Assembly (NCBI GenBank): GCA_026873275.1
Contig: JANTUC010000013.1
Coordinates: forward strand, 1,364,001 to 1,428,000
From: Pseudopithomyces maydicus
Lineage: Eukaryota > Ascomycota > Dothideomycetes > Pleosporales > Didymosphaeriaceae
Length of the DNA stretch: 64,000 bases
Reading direction: 5' to 3'
The first letter of the stretch is position 1. Every line of letters starts with the position of its first letter. The notes beneath the pieces were generated by a model. It made no database searches, was not told the DNA's origin, and saw only the letters and a list, made by a program, of their open reading frames with translations. Shown here piece by piece: positions 1 through 12,271 of the stretch. The translations under genes were made by a program, and so were the position numbers.

Positions 1-3000
1 GACTAATAAAGTTGTCGGCTTCTCTATTCTAATTATTTTATATAAGATATCTAATTTAAGTCCTTTATAAAACTTAGTTATTAGACCTTATTCCCTCTAG
101 TCCTAGATTTTATTAGCTAACTATTTAAACGCTAATATATAAGTTACTATAGATTTAATTTATTATAGCTTTAGTAGCTTTTATTCCGCTATATATTCTA
201 TATTAATATTATTAAACGTCCTTTTAAGTTTCTATATAAAGTAGTTATAATCGCTAAAAATTAATATAGTTTTAGTTTTTTAGTTATTTATATTGTTATT
301 TTAATAGTCTATTAGGTAGCTATTAAACTAATCTATTATTTTTCCAATAAAATAAGTGGCGATATAAGTAACTTTTAACTTATTATTTTCTAAGTAGCCT
401 TAGTTAAGGTTAATATATAAGGCTATACTAGCTAGGAATCCCCTTAACTTATTTTTAATTCTATTAAACTTCTTAAGCTTAGCCAGTTTTAATAGTTAAT
501 TAATTATTTAAAGTTCTATTTTTTTAATTTACTTTTTTAAAATATTATTAGCTCCTTCTTCCTTTTCTACTAACAGCGCCTTAATTTACTTATATAATTA
601 TTTATATACTTCTTTCTGCGTATTCCTTTCCTTATTTAAGAATATAATATATTTTTTTATCTAGATCTAATCTATAGAGTTTAATAAACTAAATATAATA
701 GGCGCTAAGATAATTAGGGCTATTATTAATTATAACTTAGTATATATTAATAGTATGTCCTTAGAACACAATTATTAAGATATTATAAGATACACTCTAT
801 AGTCTTATAGACTTAGGGTGTGCTTATTAGAGGTATAGTAAGTTAAAAAGAGTAGATAAGTAAGTATAAGTTATATAAGTTAAATGTTAATTAATATAAT
901 AAGATTATTATTACTAAATATTTAATAGTAATCTTTACTGCAGAAGTAAGGGACAGTAGAATTAAATTAAAAATTAATAATAAAAACTATTTAAAGTAGG
1001 TAGCCACTATTATATACTTAGGGGTATAAGCTAGCTCTATAGTTCTATTATACAGAGCCTATAAAGCTAGGCTTTATAAACTCTATATTATAGAGCCTAT
1101 AAAGCCTAGTTACGTAACCTTTTTTATATATCTATATTATACTTAGCGTCCAACCTATAATTATAATTTAGTAGGTTATTATAGTAAATATAATTACTGC
1201 TTATATTTCCTCCCTACTAGTCCTTATCACCCTTATTATAATTCCTATATTTCGGTTGCAGCGTAGCAGCCGTAACAGATAAGTTATATCTCTTATATAT
1301 TAAGAATTATAGGAGAATTATATTATATATATAAAAATTAGTAAAAAAGAAATTAGTTTATATTAATAGAAAAAGCTACTATTTAAAGTAAATAAAAAGA
1401 ATTCTTTTTTAAATGCCACTTATAGAGGCTATAATAATTATTAGAGGATAGATAAGCTGTATAATATAGATTTTAGAGATTAAGTATGTGTGGAAAGGTT
1501 AATTATTTAATATATAAGAAAACCAGCTTTAAAAGCTAAATATATAGTTCATTTTAGAGCTGTAGTTCTACTACTCTACGAGCTTATAAGCTTTATTTAT
1601 AAGCTTTTTAGATGGATGTCTATCTCTTGCAACAATAATTATATTAACTTATTAAGCCTTATAATTGCTATTTTAAGTGCTTAAAAGAACTAAAAAGGCA
1701 TTAAATATATTAAAAAGTATTAAATAATACTATTAAGTATTAGAAGAGAGCCAACTTAAAACTAATTATAATTATTAAAAAATAATTCCTTCTATTATCT
1801 CTTATTATTTAAAATAGAATAAATTCCCCACTTACTACGCTTATAAGTACTAAAATATATATTAAATTATATAACTTTATTATTCTTAGAACCCTACTAA
1901 AAATTATTAATAGAAATAAATACTTAAAAAATTTTAATAGTCTAAAGATCCTTCCTTCTTTTAATTAAGTAGTTAAAAATCCTTAAACTAAATTTTTTAA
2001 TTTTAGTGATTATAGTAGCTATTTAAGTAATAATAAAATTTATAATAATTTATTTAGTTTTTAAGTGCTCCTACTTAAGCTTATAATTAGTTAAAATAAT
2101 TACTTTAAATTTACTAGTTAACTATTAATATAGTTAGTACTAGATTATACTAAATAGAATTTAATAAAAAATACTTACTAGAGCTAAGCCCTTAAAAGGA
2201 TTAATAATATTATTATTATTATCCTCTTTATACTTAATAACCTTATACTTATAAGTAAAGGCTTTATTTAAGTAACTATATTCTTAAAAAAGGACTCTAG
2301 ACTTAAAAATATATTTATTAAAATTAAAAGCGCTATTATAGGTGTAGTAAAAATTAAAATAATTATAATTAATTTTAAAAAGCTGTTTAGTGCTAAAATA
2401 TATTAAAAAGGGTTAATTTAAATACTTATAAAAAAGGTTCTACTATAATATAATTAATAAAATATATAATTCTATTTATATTTTTATAATATTTCTGCTT
2501 CTAGTTCTTTTTTATAAAAATTTTATTTAAGTTATTAAAGTAGGTTAGGGTAATATTATAATAAATTTAATTATTATTTAAAAATAGTCTAGACTTAATA
2601 TACTATAAGTCTATAATTTACTTATTATATTTAATTATATTCTTATTAAATATTAATAGGTGGGTTTTATAATTATAATAGGTCTTTTTAAGTACTTTCT
2701 CTATATTAATTATTAAAATAAAGTTAATGTACTTCTCTAGTATTATAAATTAAATTCATAATTTATAAAGGATCTATAAGGCATTATTAATGTTATACTA
2801 AATTTAAAGGTGCTAAATAGCGCTAAATACTATTATTATAAATAAAAAAAGGAATTTACTATAAAATAAAATTTATTAGCTTTTAAATAATATAAGTACT
2901 ATTTAAATTTTTAGCCTTTATATTTAAATATATTCTACTTATTATTATTAGTATTAAAAATATATATATCTCCTTTATTTTTAAGTTTTAATTAATAATA

Positions 3001-4250
3001 GCGCGAAAGGCAAGTTATATAAAAAAAATTTTTAGCCTTATATTTTTTAATTAATTAAATGTAATAAGTGTTTAAAGTAGTAAACTTAAAAAGTATAATA
3101 CTAATTATTACTAATTAGTGTTAAAAGATATTAAATAGATTTAAATATTATTAAAAAAGGGTGAAAATCTAAAAAATAGATAAAAAGCCTAAAAGATATA
3201 ATTAATATTTAAAAGAGAGTCTATTAATTGAAAAGAATTTTATTAAATATTTATTTAATATAGTTAGCGCTAGATTTTAAATAAAAATATTAAAAAATAC
3301 TAGATTTTCTCCTTTTTTTATTAAAATAAATAAAAATAATAGGTACTTACCTCTAATTTAAAAAGATTTTTAGAATAAAAAGAAAGAAATTTAAAAAAAT
3401 AATATAAATAATTACTAATAATTCGTTAGCACTAAAATTAACTAATACTATTTTAAATTAGCCTAATAGCTACCTAAAGAATAAAATAATAAAAAAATAA
3501 AATAATTTATATTAAATTTTAAAAAAATTTAAAAAATATTAAGAATATAGTTTTAGAAGTGCTTAGACTAGATAAGTCTATTTAATATATATTATAAGAG
3601 ATAAAGGTATATTCTAGTATATAAAATACTTATATAATATAAAAGAAAAATTATAATTTATTAAATTATTTTCTTAGACTTTCTTACTTAATTTAAAATA
3701 AGATTAGGCCTTAAAAAAATAATATTAAAATATTAATAGTAAAATACTTCTCTAGTATAATTTAGTATATAATAGTATAATTAGGCCCTATTATAAGATA
3801 ATAGGTAGTTATTAATTATTATTAATTATAAAGGCTAAAAAATTAATAAATTTAATTTAGTAGTAATTTATCTCTTCTATAATTATATATTTATTCTTTA
3901 CTAGTACTTATCTACATTGCTCGTGACCGAAACCTGATAATAATATAATATATTTAATTTTACTATTTCCATTTATTTTATACAGCTAGTAACTAGGGCT
4001 ATTATTATAAAAGCTATTTTATTGAAGGCCTTACTAAACTAACTTAGTAATTATCTACTAACTAGTGTATATAAATAAGGCTACGCTATTCATATACGTT
4101 GCCTTATCACATTTATCTTATTGAACCTGCGCTGATATATAGTTATTTTATAAGTATACTTTAAAAATAGGTATATTTGTTAGCTATTTAGGTCTACAAA
4201 CTACCTACTTAGGTAAATTAATAACCCTTTTTAGTATACCTTGGCCGCAG
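1..4250. repeat. AT-rich, RIP-like degraded repeat block
   Basis: This stretch is overwhelmingly A and T, rich in TpA steps and poor in CpA and CpG. No open frame of 60 codons occurs in it on either strand, whereas GC-balanced DNA to the right is full of chance frames. In Pezizomycotina this is the signature of repeat-induced point mutation, which changes C to T (mainly in CpA) in duplicated DNA. The likely source is one or more old transposons, but no domain or intact terminal repeat survives that I can recognise. A short inverted repeat (GAGCCTATAAAGC with its near-complement, about 1054-1085) is visible. The change to normal composition falls near 4.2-4.3 kb. Confidence 0.8.
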
Positions 4251-5196
4251 TGAAGCCACTACCTCTGTTAATCAACCAAACCGTTTCCGAAGTAGAGATC
4301 ATTTGCACTTATTATAGAAGAAAACTAATATCCTCTTAGAACCTAACGGTCTGATCTAGTGTGCAGTTGTATCCTCCAGATAACTAATGGATATAGGCTC
4401 GAAACACTAAGATTTAGCAAACGTCGTGTGTACTTCACCAGTAGACAGTAAGACATTCCTGTCGTTGTAAGCCTACCCGAAATCATAGGTAGGGATATTT
4501 TCTAGAGAACTCCTTGCTCACGGATGCTCTCGCATTCATGGCCCGCAGCGCGGTATGTATGACATGCTTCATATTAGGACAGTGGAAACGGTCTTTAGGA
4601 TGGAAAAGACTAAATCCAGCCCTTTCAAGGGCAAGAGCACGGTCCCAGAACACGACATGATGAACCGGTTTGCAGGCTGGAGCAGAGTTTGAGACTAGAC
4701 ATGCGAACTGACAATGAATAAGTGCAAATAAGCTCGTGGGTGCATTCATCTACAGGATCGCCAGAGTGTTGTTGTTGAATTTCTAGAGCGGAGTTGGCGG
4801 CAAAGTTGTGGCGTGGCTTGTTGCACGAGAGTATGGTGGTACCAATGTGAGTTCAGCCCGCCACCCCTGATAATATAAAATGCAGTCTTGCCCCCTTCTA
4901 CAAACCCAAGTGTGGGGTCTGTCACGCCTTGAATCCTAAATCACAAGACCTTTGAAGCTGATTGATTGTGCCAGTCAACTCGAATCCCGATGCCTCGGAG
5001 CCTCGCGTCCGGATGCGCGAAGAATGCAAACATAGTTTTGCATCCTTGTTGAACGCGCATATCTCAATATCCACGATACTGGTAACTTCCCATACGTACT
5101 GAGGGGTTAAGAACGATTATCTCCCAAGAGTTGTTTCACAAATAGCTAATACAATGATTTGAGAATAGAAAGAAGTAAAGAAAACATTTCAACACG
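4251..5196. other. Intergenic, no gene seen
   Basis: Normal base composition resumes here. Only short chance frames are present (for example an 88-codon minus-strand frame at 4483-4749 with no recognisable features). It probably holds the promoter of the receptor gene that starts at 5197. Confidence 0.5.
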
Positions 5197-6354
5197 ATGA
5201 GTCAGTACATGGAGCACGAAGTCGACCTGGGCGAAGATAACACAGGCCTCATCATCATCGCGGTCATTATATGCATGGTTCTTTCAGGATTGAGTGTCAT
5301 CTCACGTTTTACCTCACGATACCTGAAGAAAACCTCCATCACGCAATCGGACTGGTTGATCTTAGGTGGCCTTGCCGGCGCTTGGGCGATCTCTCTTATC
5401 ATCATTCAATATGAGGTTGATAAGCTTGCCTCTATGCTACGAAACTTGTTTACTGATGAACATGGAAGCGGCAAAGAGAGGCTTGGGAAAGCATGTGAAC
5501 ACTGTTGAAATGGCCAGCGTTCGTGAGATTCTCCTCGCGACCTATATCGGCGAACTCTTCTACAGCATATCGTTCCCACTTATCAAGATCTCAATCCTTC
5601 TCTTCTACAGACAAATATTTGCAAGCAGGTTCGTGGATATTGCGGCGATTGGGATTGGCATATTCGTCACGATGTGGGGAATTGCGCTTTTGTTCGTAAC
5701 CATCTTCTCGTGTCAACCCATCCATGGATTTTGGGACCTGACAATCCAGTCCAAATGTGTGGACTCGGAGACCTTCTTCTGGGGAAACAGCATTCCCAAC
5801 ATCTTGGCCGACATCCTCATCCTATGCCTGCCCATAAATGAGATCAGAAAAATCCGGATGTCTCTCAGCGACAAAACCCTCGTCTGCGGTATATTCCTGA
5901 CAGGCAGCTTGTGAGTTTTGCATACCAATGTCTCAGAGCATCCGAGACTAATATATGTGTACACAGTGTCATCATTGCCAGCGGGCTAAGAATCTACTAC
6001 TTACTAGGTATGGATCTCATGGATATGACATGGAGCTACCAAGGTGTCGGATTGTGGACCGCCGTGGAAATCGACGTCGCTATCATCAGTGCCTGTCTTC
6101 CCTTGATCCGACCCACCCTCAGATTCCTGATACCCTCCTTCGTTATCTCGTATGTCTCCAGATCGCGAAGCACCCAAGATGCGGAGGACAGGACCGGGGA
6201 TTCCTCTGAGGGAAGAAGTACACGATCGAAACCGAGCATATTTCATTCGCAAGGTGACTACAAACGCCTTGTCGCATACCCGATGAAGGTTCTGACATCT
6301 AAATACACGTCTGGAGTCGAGCCTGGTGGAAATGATAATGTCGGCGGGATGTGA
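5197..6354 (+). CDS. Pth11-like rhodopsin-domain integral membrane protein
   Basis: Predicted seven-pass plasma-membrane protein of the fungal rhodopsin-domain family that includes Pth11-like receptors; the ligand is unknown. I read three exons: 5197-5415, 5477-5910 and 5967-6354, giving about 346 residues. Both introns are GT-AG and restore one frame. Supporting signs are an N-terminal membrane helix followed by SRYLKK and a SDWLIL segment, the family-typical RGLGKHV stretch just after the first splice, a SFPLIKISILLFYRQIF helix, a WDLT/C loop, and a WTAVEIDVAIISACLPLIRP segment near the end. The C-terminal tail is polar and probably cytoplasmic. The first donor (GTTGAT) is weak, so that splice site is less certain than the second. 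Confidence 0.82.
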
Positions 6355-8331
6355 GCAGTTGTTCAGTGTGGGATATTGACTACGGCACATTAAAGCAAGT
6401 CGAAATATACAAGCCGAAATTTCGAAGTCGAGTGTGTCACTCGCCACTCCACATGTCAATATTCACAACAGAAGAAGATCTCTCAATTTTATCCCACACA
6501 TTGAAACAACCTCAACGTTAAGCTAGATTTTTTCCTTCTAAGGATCCGACCAATCCGGCCCCGCTCTATCGGATTGTTGCAATTCATATGAATATGGTTA
6601 TCGAGGTCGTGGCAGAACACCGTTTTTTTATTCAAACGAGGAAACACGGTCGTTCGTGGCGAAATTACCGTGGTAAGTGCATTCTCCGAGAGGTAACGAC
6701 AAATCGGTATAGCCATTATTATGGACCAAAAATGTTTTTCTAAAGAGTAGAAGAATTGACGCTGCCCACTATCCGGTATAAAGGCTCTCTTGGTCATACA
6801 ATATGGAGCATATGTTGGGGAACAAGTCTGTAGGTCGAGAGACAACGCAGTGTCAAGTAATTATGACAATGCGACTACCGCACGTACAAGATCAAAATGC
6901 TCTAGATACGAACATACATCTGCTGGGATCAACAGTGAACACCAAGCATTTGCTTGTTAACAGCCCTCAGTATCTCAGCTGTCGTTAAATTAGTCTCCGG
7001 GTCTAAAAATCACTTACACATAATTAGGTTTAACAGTAGTCTAAAGGGTTTGCAAGTGGCTTGAGAATGAAAACCAATGCTCAATGAATGATAGCGGAGT
7101 TCAGAATGCAGGGTAATTTTGGTAGCTGGAACGAATTACGCCATTATCAGGACAGAAGTGGAGGTGGAGTTAGATATGGCTGATCGGTTGTCCGCGACGA
7201 CACAATAGCACTACGTACTAGACTAGTCCATACCTGCCTCCAATCTAAGAACGGAAAGGGGCGGGCTTGGCGTAATTAGCGACACTGGATGCATCTCGGC
7301 AACCACTTCATCCCACGCCACATTCCATCACCACCGGCAAACGCCCGCGCCACTTCAATGGCCGATCTTCCGTGGACCAGAAATCTTCCGACAATAGCGC
7401 CGCAGGTTCCCAGCTTCAGCTTTCAGGAACAAGGTTTGCGGCGATGTTCCAAGGCACTCGCCAGGACATCTGATTTCCTGTAACCTCGAATCGTTTCAGC
7501 TTACGATGATGTCATCATCACGGCCGAGGCCATCTGGTGGCATTCACTCCAGCCGCATGGTAAAACAGTGTAATTGCCATATGCGCATCTTGCGGCTGGC
7601 GTGAGCCAAGCTTGGATGGCGACATGAAACTGTGGTGGCCCTTGGTCGGCTGGCGGTCCGGTGGCTGCGTGGTACCACTGTAAGTACAGGTGACATCGAT
7701 ATTCACTCTTGGCAACACGCGTAAAGAGGCGCTGGCTGCTGGCCTCTCGCCACGAGCCTCGGGACGTCGTACTGCGAGGACGCGGCATCGGTGCCACAGT
7801 ACTCTCAACGGTACTGGTGGGTCTCACGGTGCTTCACAGCCTTTGTTCCTGCCATTGCACCAGCAACAATTTTAGTATCATCCAACGTCATCGCAAAGAC
7901 AACGGCTTGCTGCAACCAGACGATCACCCCAGACCAAGCTCTGCCGCTCCCCACAAAAACTGCTGCAGCAACGCAAGGAACCAGCCAATCACACCATCGA
8001 AGCTAGTTCACCCCCCGGAAATCGCCTGGTGTCTGAGGAGCCAGAGCATCAAGTGGCGGTGCGGGCCAGTGAAAGCAGCTTAGGCGGTCATTGCTACGTA
8101 AGAGAAATGATGCGGCGGTGTTTTGCGAAGGCACCAAATGCGGTCTCGGTTGTTTGTTATAGTGCCAATGCGTGGGACACCGGCCCTGCATTACGTCGAA
8201 GACTAGATGGTATAAGAATGCTCTTCGCCTTACTCTGGGTCTTTCCAACTCGCATCCAATCGCTCGATCAATTCAAACCGTCCATTCATCGACTTCACCT
8301 TTTATAACCACCACCACCAATTCATATCAAG
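6355..8331. other. Intergenic, no gene seen
   Basis: About 2 kb with only short, overlapping chance frames in several frames on both strands. The right end should hold the promoter of the wall-protein gene at 8332. No RNA gene or repeat was recognised. Confidence 0.5.
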
Positions 8332-8820
8332 ATGCGTTTCTCTACCGTCTTCGTCGCTGTTGCCGCCGCCGGCGCTGCCAACGCCCAGGTCGACTCCGTC
8401 CTCTCCTCCATCGGCGGCGAGATCACCTCTGGCCTCGGTAGTGGTGCCACTTCCCTCCTCAGCAGCCTCACATCTGAAGCCGGCTCTGCCATCTCCACCG
8501 CCGTCAGCGGTGCAAGCTCTGCCGCCTCATCTGTTGCCTCTGGTGCCGAGTCCGCCGTCTCCTCGCTTGCCAGCTCTGCTTCCAGCGAGGCCTCGGCCAT
8601 CCGATCGTCTGCCTCTGACGCTCTGTCCAGCGCTACTGACGGCGCCGCCTCTTCTTCCATCGCCTCGGAGGTCAGCTCCCGCCTCGGTAGCCTCAGCTCC
8701 AGCGTCGCATCCGAGACCTCTGCGGCCGCCTCAGAGACCAGCGGCATGGCTGCTCCTACCGCCATCCCTGCTATTGGCGCCATTGCTGGCGGTCTTTTCG
8801 CCGTTGCTGGTCTCTTGTAA
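8332..8820 (+). CDS. Serine/alanine-rich GPI-type cell-wall protein
   Basis: Single-exon gene for 162 residues. Residues 1 to about 19 form a signal peptide (MRFSTVFVAVAAAGAANA) with a likely cut before QVDSV. The body is almost entirely Ser, Ala, Gly and small residues in irregular SSxAS-type repeats, as in heavily O-mannosylated surface proteins. The C-terminal segment (PTAIPAIGAIAGGLFAVAGLL) is a hydrophobic tail preceded by small residues, as needed for GPI attachment. No catalytic domain is present. The likely role is structural or surface-modifying. Codon use is strongly C-ending, which suggests high expression. The short compact gene with a pyrimidine-rich leader just upstream fits an abundant secreted protein. 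Function beyond surface location is not assignable. Confidence 0.8.
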   Translation: MRFSTVFVAVAAAGAANAQVDSVLSSIGGEITSGLGSGATSLLSSLTSEAGSAISTAVSGASSAASSVASGAESAVSSLASSASSEASAIRSSASDALSSATDGAASSSIASEVSSRLGSLSSSVASETSAAASETSGMAAPTAIPAIGAIAGGLFAVAGLL

Positions 8821-10331
8821 GCGTTGAAACGCCTCGCCACGACGCGTTTTCAGTGCGACCCCTTTCACAACCTAATGGCATCACGCTTCTGGGACAGCTC
8901 TCAGAGCTATCTTCGCTTCGCCCTCTGGGCATGACTTCGGGCTATGAGCTATAATAATCAATGGTGTTCTGGATATCCTGGACGGAAGAGAGACATGTTG
9001 TATATTGTAACGTACAAATGAATGAATATCAACCACTACGACTTCAAACCTTTCGCTCGCGTACTCCTCTCCTATCACTCGTGTTCTCATGCATAACTGT
9101 TGCCGGCAACCCGCGTACTCATGAATCGCGATGCCAGCACATCACAATCTCAAATCGCGATCCCTTCTGCAAGCACGCGATATATTGCCCAGCCTGCGCG
9201 CGCGGCTAACCCCACAATGCAGACACCCCTGCTGCACATCACCACTGCCGCTTTCCCATCTCCCATGCCAAAACCACCCCTATGCCTTGTTTTTTCTTTC
9301 TCTCTTTCTTCCACTCCCTACCCGCATATCCGGCACACCTCGTTTTCAGCTCGCCACGTACCTTCTCTACCCCCAGCTGAAGTCGACCCCTCCCACCCTC
9401 CCACACTAACGTACCTTCCCCGCTCCCCTAACCCTCCCGCTTACACTGCCTCGATGCGTACGTAGGCTGTAGACTACCGTAGGTACCGATATGCATACAC
9501 ACATCGGTACTAACTCAGGTCCTCCCGCGCGGGAGGCTTTTTCTTCCTTCTCCGTGCAGCCTAAATGCGCAGCCTGGGCTGGCAATCAGATCGAATCTGA
9601 AACGCTGCCTAGCTTACGTGGCCCATGACGTCAGGATTACAGTGTGCGGTGCTGTGGATTTGTGGGGCGGTAGCTAGAACTGTGCTAGGTATTACCTGTT
9701 ACCAGTTGGCTGATGGTCTAGTGGATGGAACGGTGCGGAAGGATGTAGTGCTAGTGTGGCGGTGGTGGCGTTGTGGCGGTGGTGTGGCTCAACTGTGCAG
9801 GTCGGAGCTAGCGGAGGCTAACGCGACGCGGCGGCACCGTCTGTGTTGTACGTGCATGTTGTGTTCCGATATCAATGTTCAATGATATTTGACTATTTTG
9901 TCAAGCAAATAGGTGGTGCATAGCCCGAGACCGAGATGAGCCTGACATTGAAATTGGGTAGCATCTGGTCGTCTCAGCTATGAGAAATTGAGCGTGCATT
10001 GAGGCAAGACAGATGCGCAAATTGAACAGACTGGTTATTGGCGGTATTGTATCATGCGAATAAGTAATCCTCCGATGTATCTAGGAAAGGCGATGTGTGT
10101 GAAAGTGCGACTGACATTATGTATATGATCATGTCTCTTCTGTCTATGTACCTGAAGGGATGACTAAATCTCATGTCTATACTGAATGCATGTAATTGAA
10201 CAGAGAAATAAAAGATCAGATGCAGAGGCACATGCAACGAATAGAATCCATCTTACACATACTGTACACATAGACATCCACCCCCATCAACACACATCTC
10301 CACCGCGCGCCCTCTTTCCTGTCCCCTCCCC
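8821..10331. other. Intergenic, no gene seen
   Basis: This region separates the wall-protein gene from the 3' side of the protease-like gene on the minus strand. From about 10,270 the plus strand becomes strikingly C-rich and G-poor, continuing into the neighbouring gene. Open frames here are compositional and show no family features. Confidence 0.5.
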
Positions 10332-11191
10332 TCAATCATATGCGCCCCCAAACACACCCTCCATCTTCCCCGCTCCTTCCAAAACCCGACTCCTCCCCTC
10401 CTTCCCCCTGCCATCCCCCACCCTCTCCAATCGAAACCACTCCCTCCAAACCCACCTCGCCCTCCCATCCACCAACCCCAAACTCACAGGCCCAAAATCA
10501 CAACTATCATAACTCCCCTCCAATTATCCCCCTCAATCCAAACATGCCCCTTCGGAACCACCACCCCCCTTCATCTTCCCCTCCCCCTTCCCCGCTACTA
10601 CCCCTCCCACCAACCTCCCACCCCCATCCCTCAACCCATCCCACCTCTCCACCCTGACCTCCCCTCCCACTCCTCCTCCCTCCTCCCCCTCCTGCCATCC
10701 CCCCCACCGCACCGACATATCCCCCCTCCTCCTCGGAACCACCACATCCCCCTCCACCCCAACCACCCTCTTAATGCTAATCTCCCCCTCCGATGCGGCT
10801 TCCACACGGTGACGACGTCGCCCCTGCGCACGTCTGCGCGGGCGCGCGCCCCGCGCGCGATGAGGATCCTGTCCCTGGCGCCCGTGGCGTGGTACGCGGG
10901 GGACAGCGTGGGCGCCATCGAGGAGCCGGTTACCGTGTCGACGGTGAGGAGGTGGTCGCGGACGAGGAGGGCGGCGCTGAGGGAGAAGAAGGCGAGGGTG
11001 GAGGCGGATTTTAGGGTTAGGAGGGAGGGTTTGAGGGTGGGTTTTGAGGAGGAGGAGGAGGGTTGTTGGCGGGGAGGCGGTGGGTTGGCGGCGGTCGGGT
11101 GGCGCGGAGGTGGTGTGTGGGCGAGGGAGGGGCGGGGTGCCTTTTGTGCGTGGGGAAGGCGGACGGGTAGTTTGGGTGGTTTGGGTGGCAT
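10332..11191 (-). CDS. Mitochondrial inner-membrane protease subunit 2-like (broken frame)
   Basis: Looks like the Imp2/signal-peptidase S26 family, which removes sorting signals in the mitochondrial intermembrane space. Reading on the minus strand there is a basic, proline-rich N-terminus, a membrane helix (LAFFSLSAALLV), the serine-nucleophile motif GSSMAPTL, the RGDVVTVWKPHR segment, the lysine-base motif ISIKRVVGVEGDVV, a VPKGHVWIEGDN segment and SYDSCDFGPVSLGLV near the end. These segments lie in different frames: after WKPHR (about 10,790), before VPKGHVW (about 10,570) and before SYDSCDFG (about 10,520). The first and last are cured by one extra G in a G run. The region between the lysine motif and VPKGHVW is long, G-rich and unlike the family. 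The start at 11191 (MPPKPPKL) is a choice; an in-frame ATG lies at 11314. It may be a pseudogene, or an assembly artefact in G runs. Confidence 0.6.
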
Positions 11192-11481
11192 GGTGGTGCT
11201 GGTGATGGTGGGGTTGGGCGTGGGTTGGGGGCGTGGGAAGGTGAATTTGGACGAGGGAGCTTGGGCCATGCGGAGGTTGGGATGGGTTGGCGGGCGGCGT
11301 GGACGCGCTGCCACGGGTACGTACGGGTTTAATGGGAATGTGAAAACGAATACGGCGGATTGGAAGGAAAGTTGTAGTTGAGAGAGTTATGTCGATAGAT
11401 GATGCTTGTCATTCAATCGTTCATTCATGCTATGCTAATGGCCTCCCATCACGGGCTATCACCGAGCGCACTGCGCGGCAT

Positions 11482-12271
11482 TTACCACTTCGCCTCCTTG
11501 CTCGTGGTGAAGTCCCTCAGGATGCTCACGTTCTTCTCCAGCGCCGCGAGCCACTCCTCCAGCTGTGACTGGACCTTGGCCTCATCGCCGCCAAGCTTGG
11601 TGTAGAAGTCCTTGCGGTAAGGTGTGGCGCTCATGGCGGCGGTGAAGATGGGCTTGATGATGAACGAGTGGTGAGGCTTGAGCGTGTTGCCGTAAGCGTC
11701 GCGGAACGAGTCGGCGAGCTCCTTGGACGGGTTCGCCGTGTTGTGGCGGAGGGCTTGTGCGGTGAAGTCGAGGCCACTGACGATGTAGTTAGTAAGGCAA
11801 TTTGCAAGTACAGATGAGATGCCAGAAATACGCACCGAACGAGCCACAGGAGACCCTCCGTGGCAACGTGCTTCTTCTCCTTCAATTCGTTGATGACGAG
11901 GTCCTGGAGCGTCTCTGAGAGGGATGGGGCGGCGAGCTGGCGGTCGCGGATTTTCTGTTGCACGTTGTCCGTTAGCAAGTGTACGTCTCTCGTTCAAACG
12001 TCCGCAGGGCCAATTCAATTGTGCTTCCACCAGTGTTTTACCCACCTTGATGTTTCCGCCAATGTCATTCTTCACCGGCTTGAAGGCCGCGCTTCCGAGG
12101 ACATCTGTCGTACAATCAGCCCCTGACCGCCGCTCCTCATCCTGGAAGCATACCGAAAAGCGTCTGCAAGCTCTCAGCCGCTTCAAGGAACTCGGTTGTG
12201 GAGATCTTGTTGTCGGCCGAAATGGGCACGTCAACGAAGCTCTTCTGGAGTGTGTCGAAAAAGGTAGACAT
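11482..12271 (-). CDS. Glycolipid transfer protein (GLTP domain)
   Basis: Small cytosolic carrier that moves glycosphingolipids between membranes. Four exons on the minus strand: 12154-12271, 12046-12104, 11836-11954 and 11482-11776, with GT-AG introns of 49, 91 and 59 bases, giving 196 residues, the usual size of a single-domain GLTP. The sugar-headgroup site is recognisable: the Asp, Asn and Lys of KNDIGGNIKKI (formed across a splice), the Trp of LLWLVRGLDF, and a His in YGNTLKPHHSFIIK. The final ATPYRKDFYTKLGG segment is also family-typical. The frame is intact throughout. It lies in a minus-strand run with the gene to its right, separated by about 550 bases, with no sign of co-transcription. 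Confidence 0.92.

Noticed and set aside
6489..6845. 118-codon minus-strand frame
   Set aside because: No hydrophobic leader, domain or family-like segment, and no fitting introns; treated as chance.
8322..8840. 172-codon open frame antisense to the wall-protein gene
   Set aside because: It is the mirror of a low-complexity Ser/Ala gene. It has no signal peptide or domain, and the sense gene has both ends of a GPI protein.
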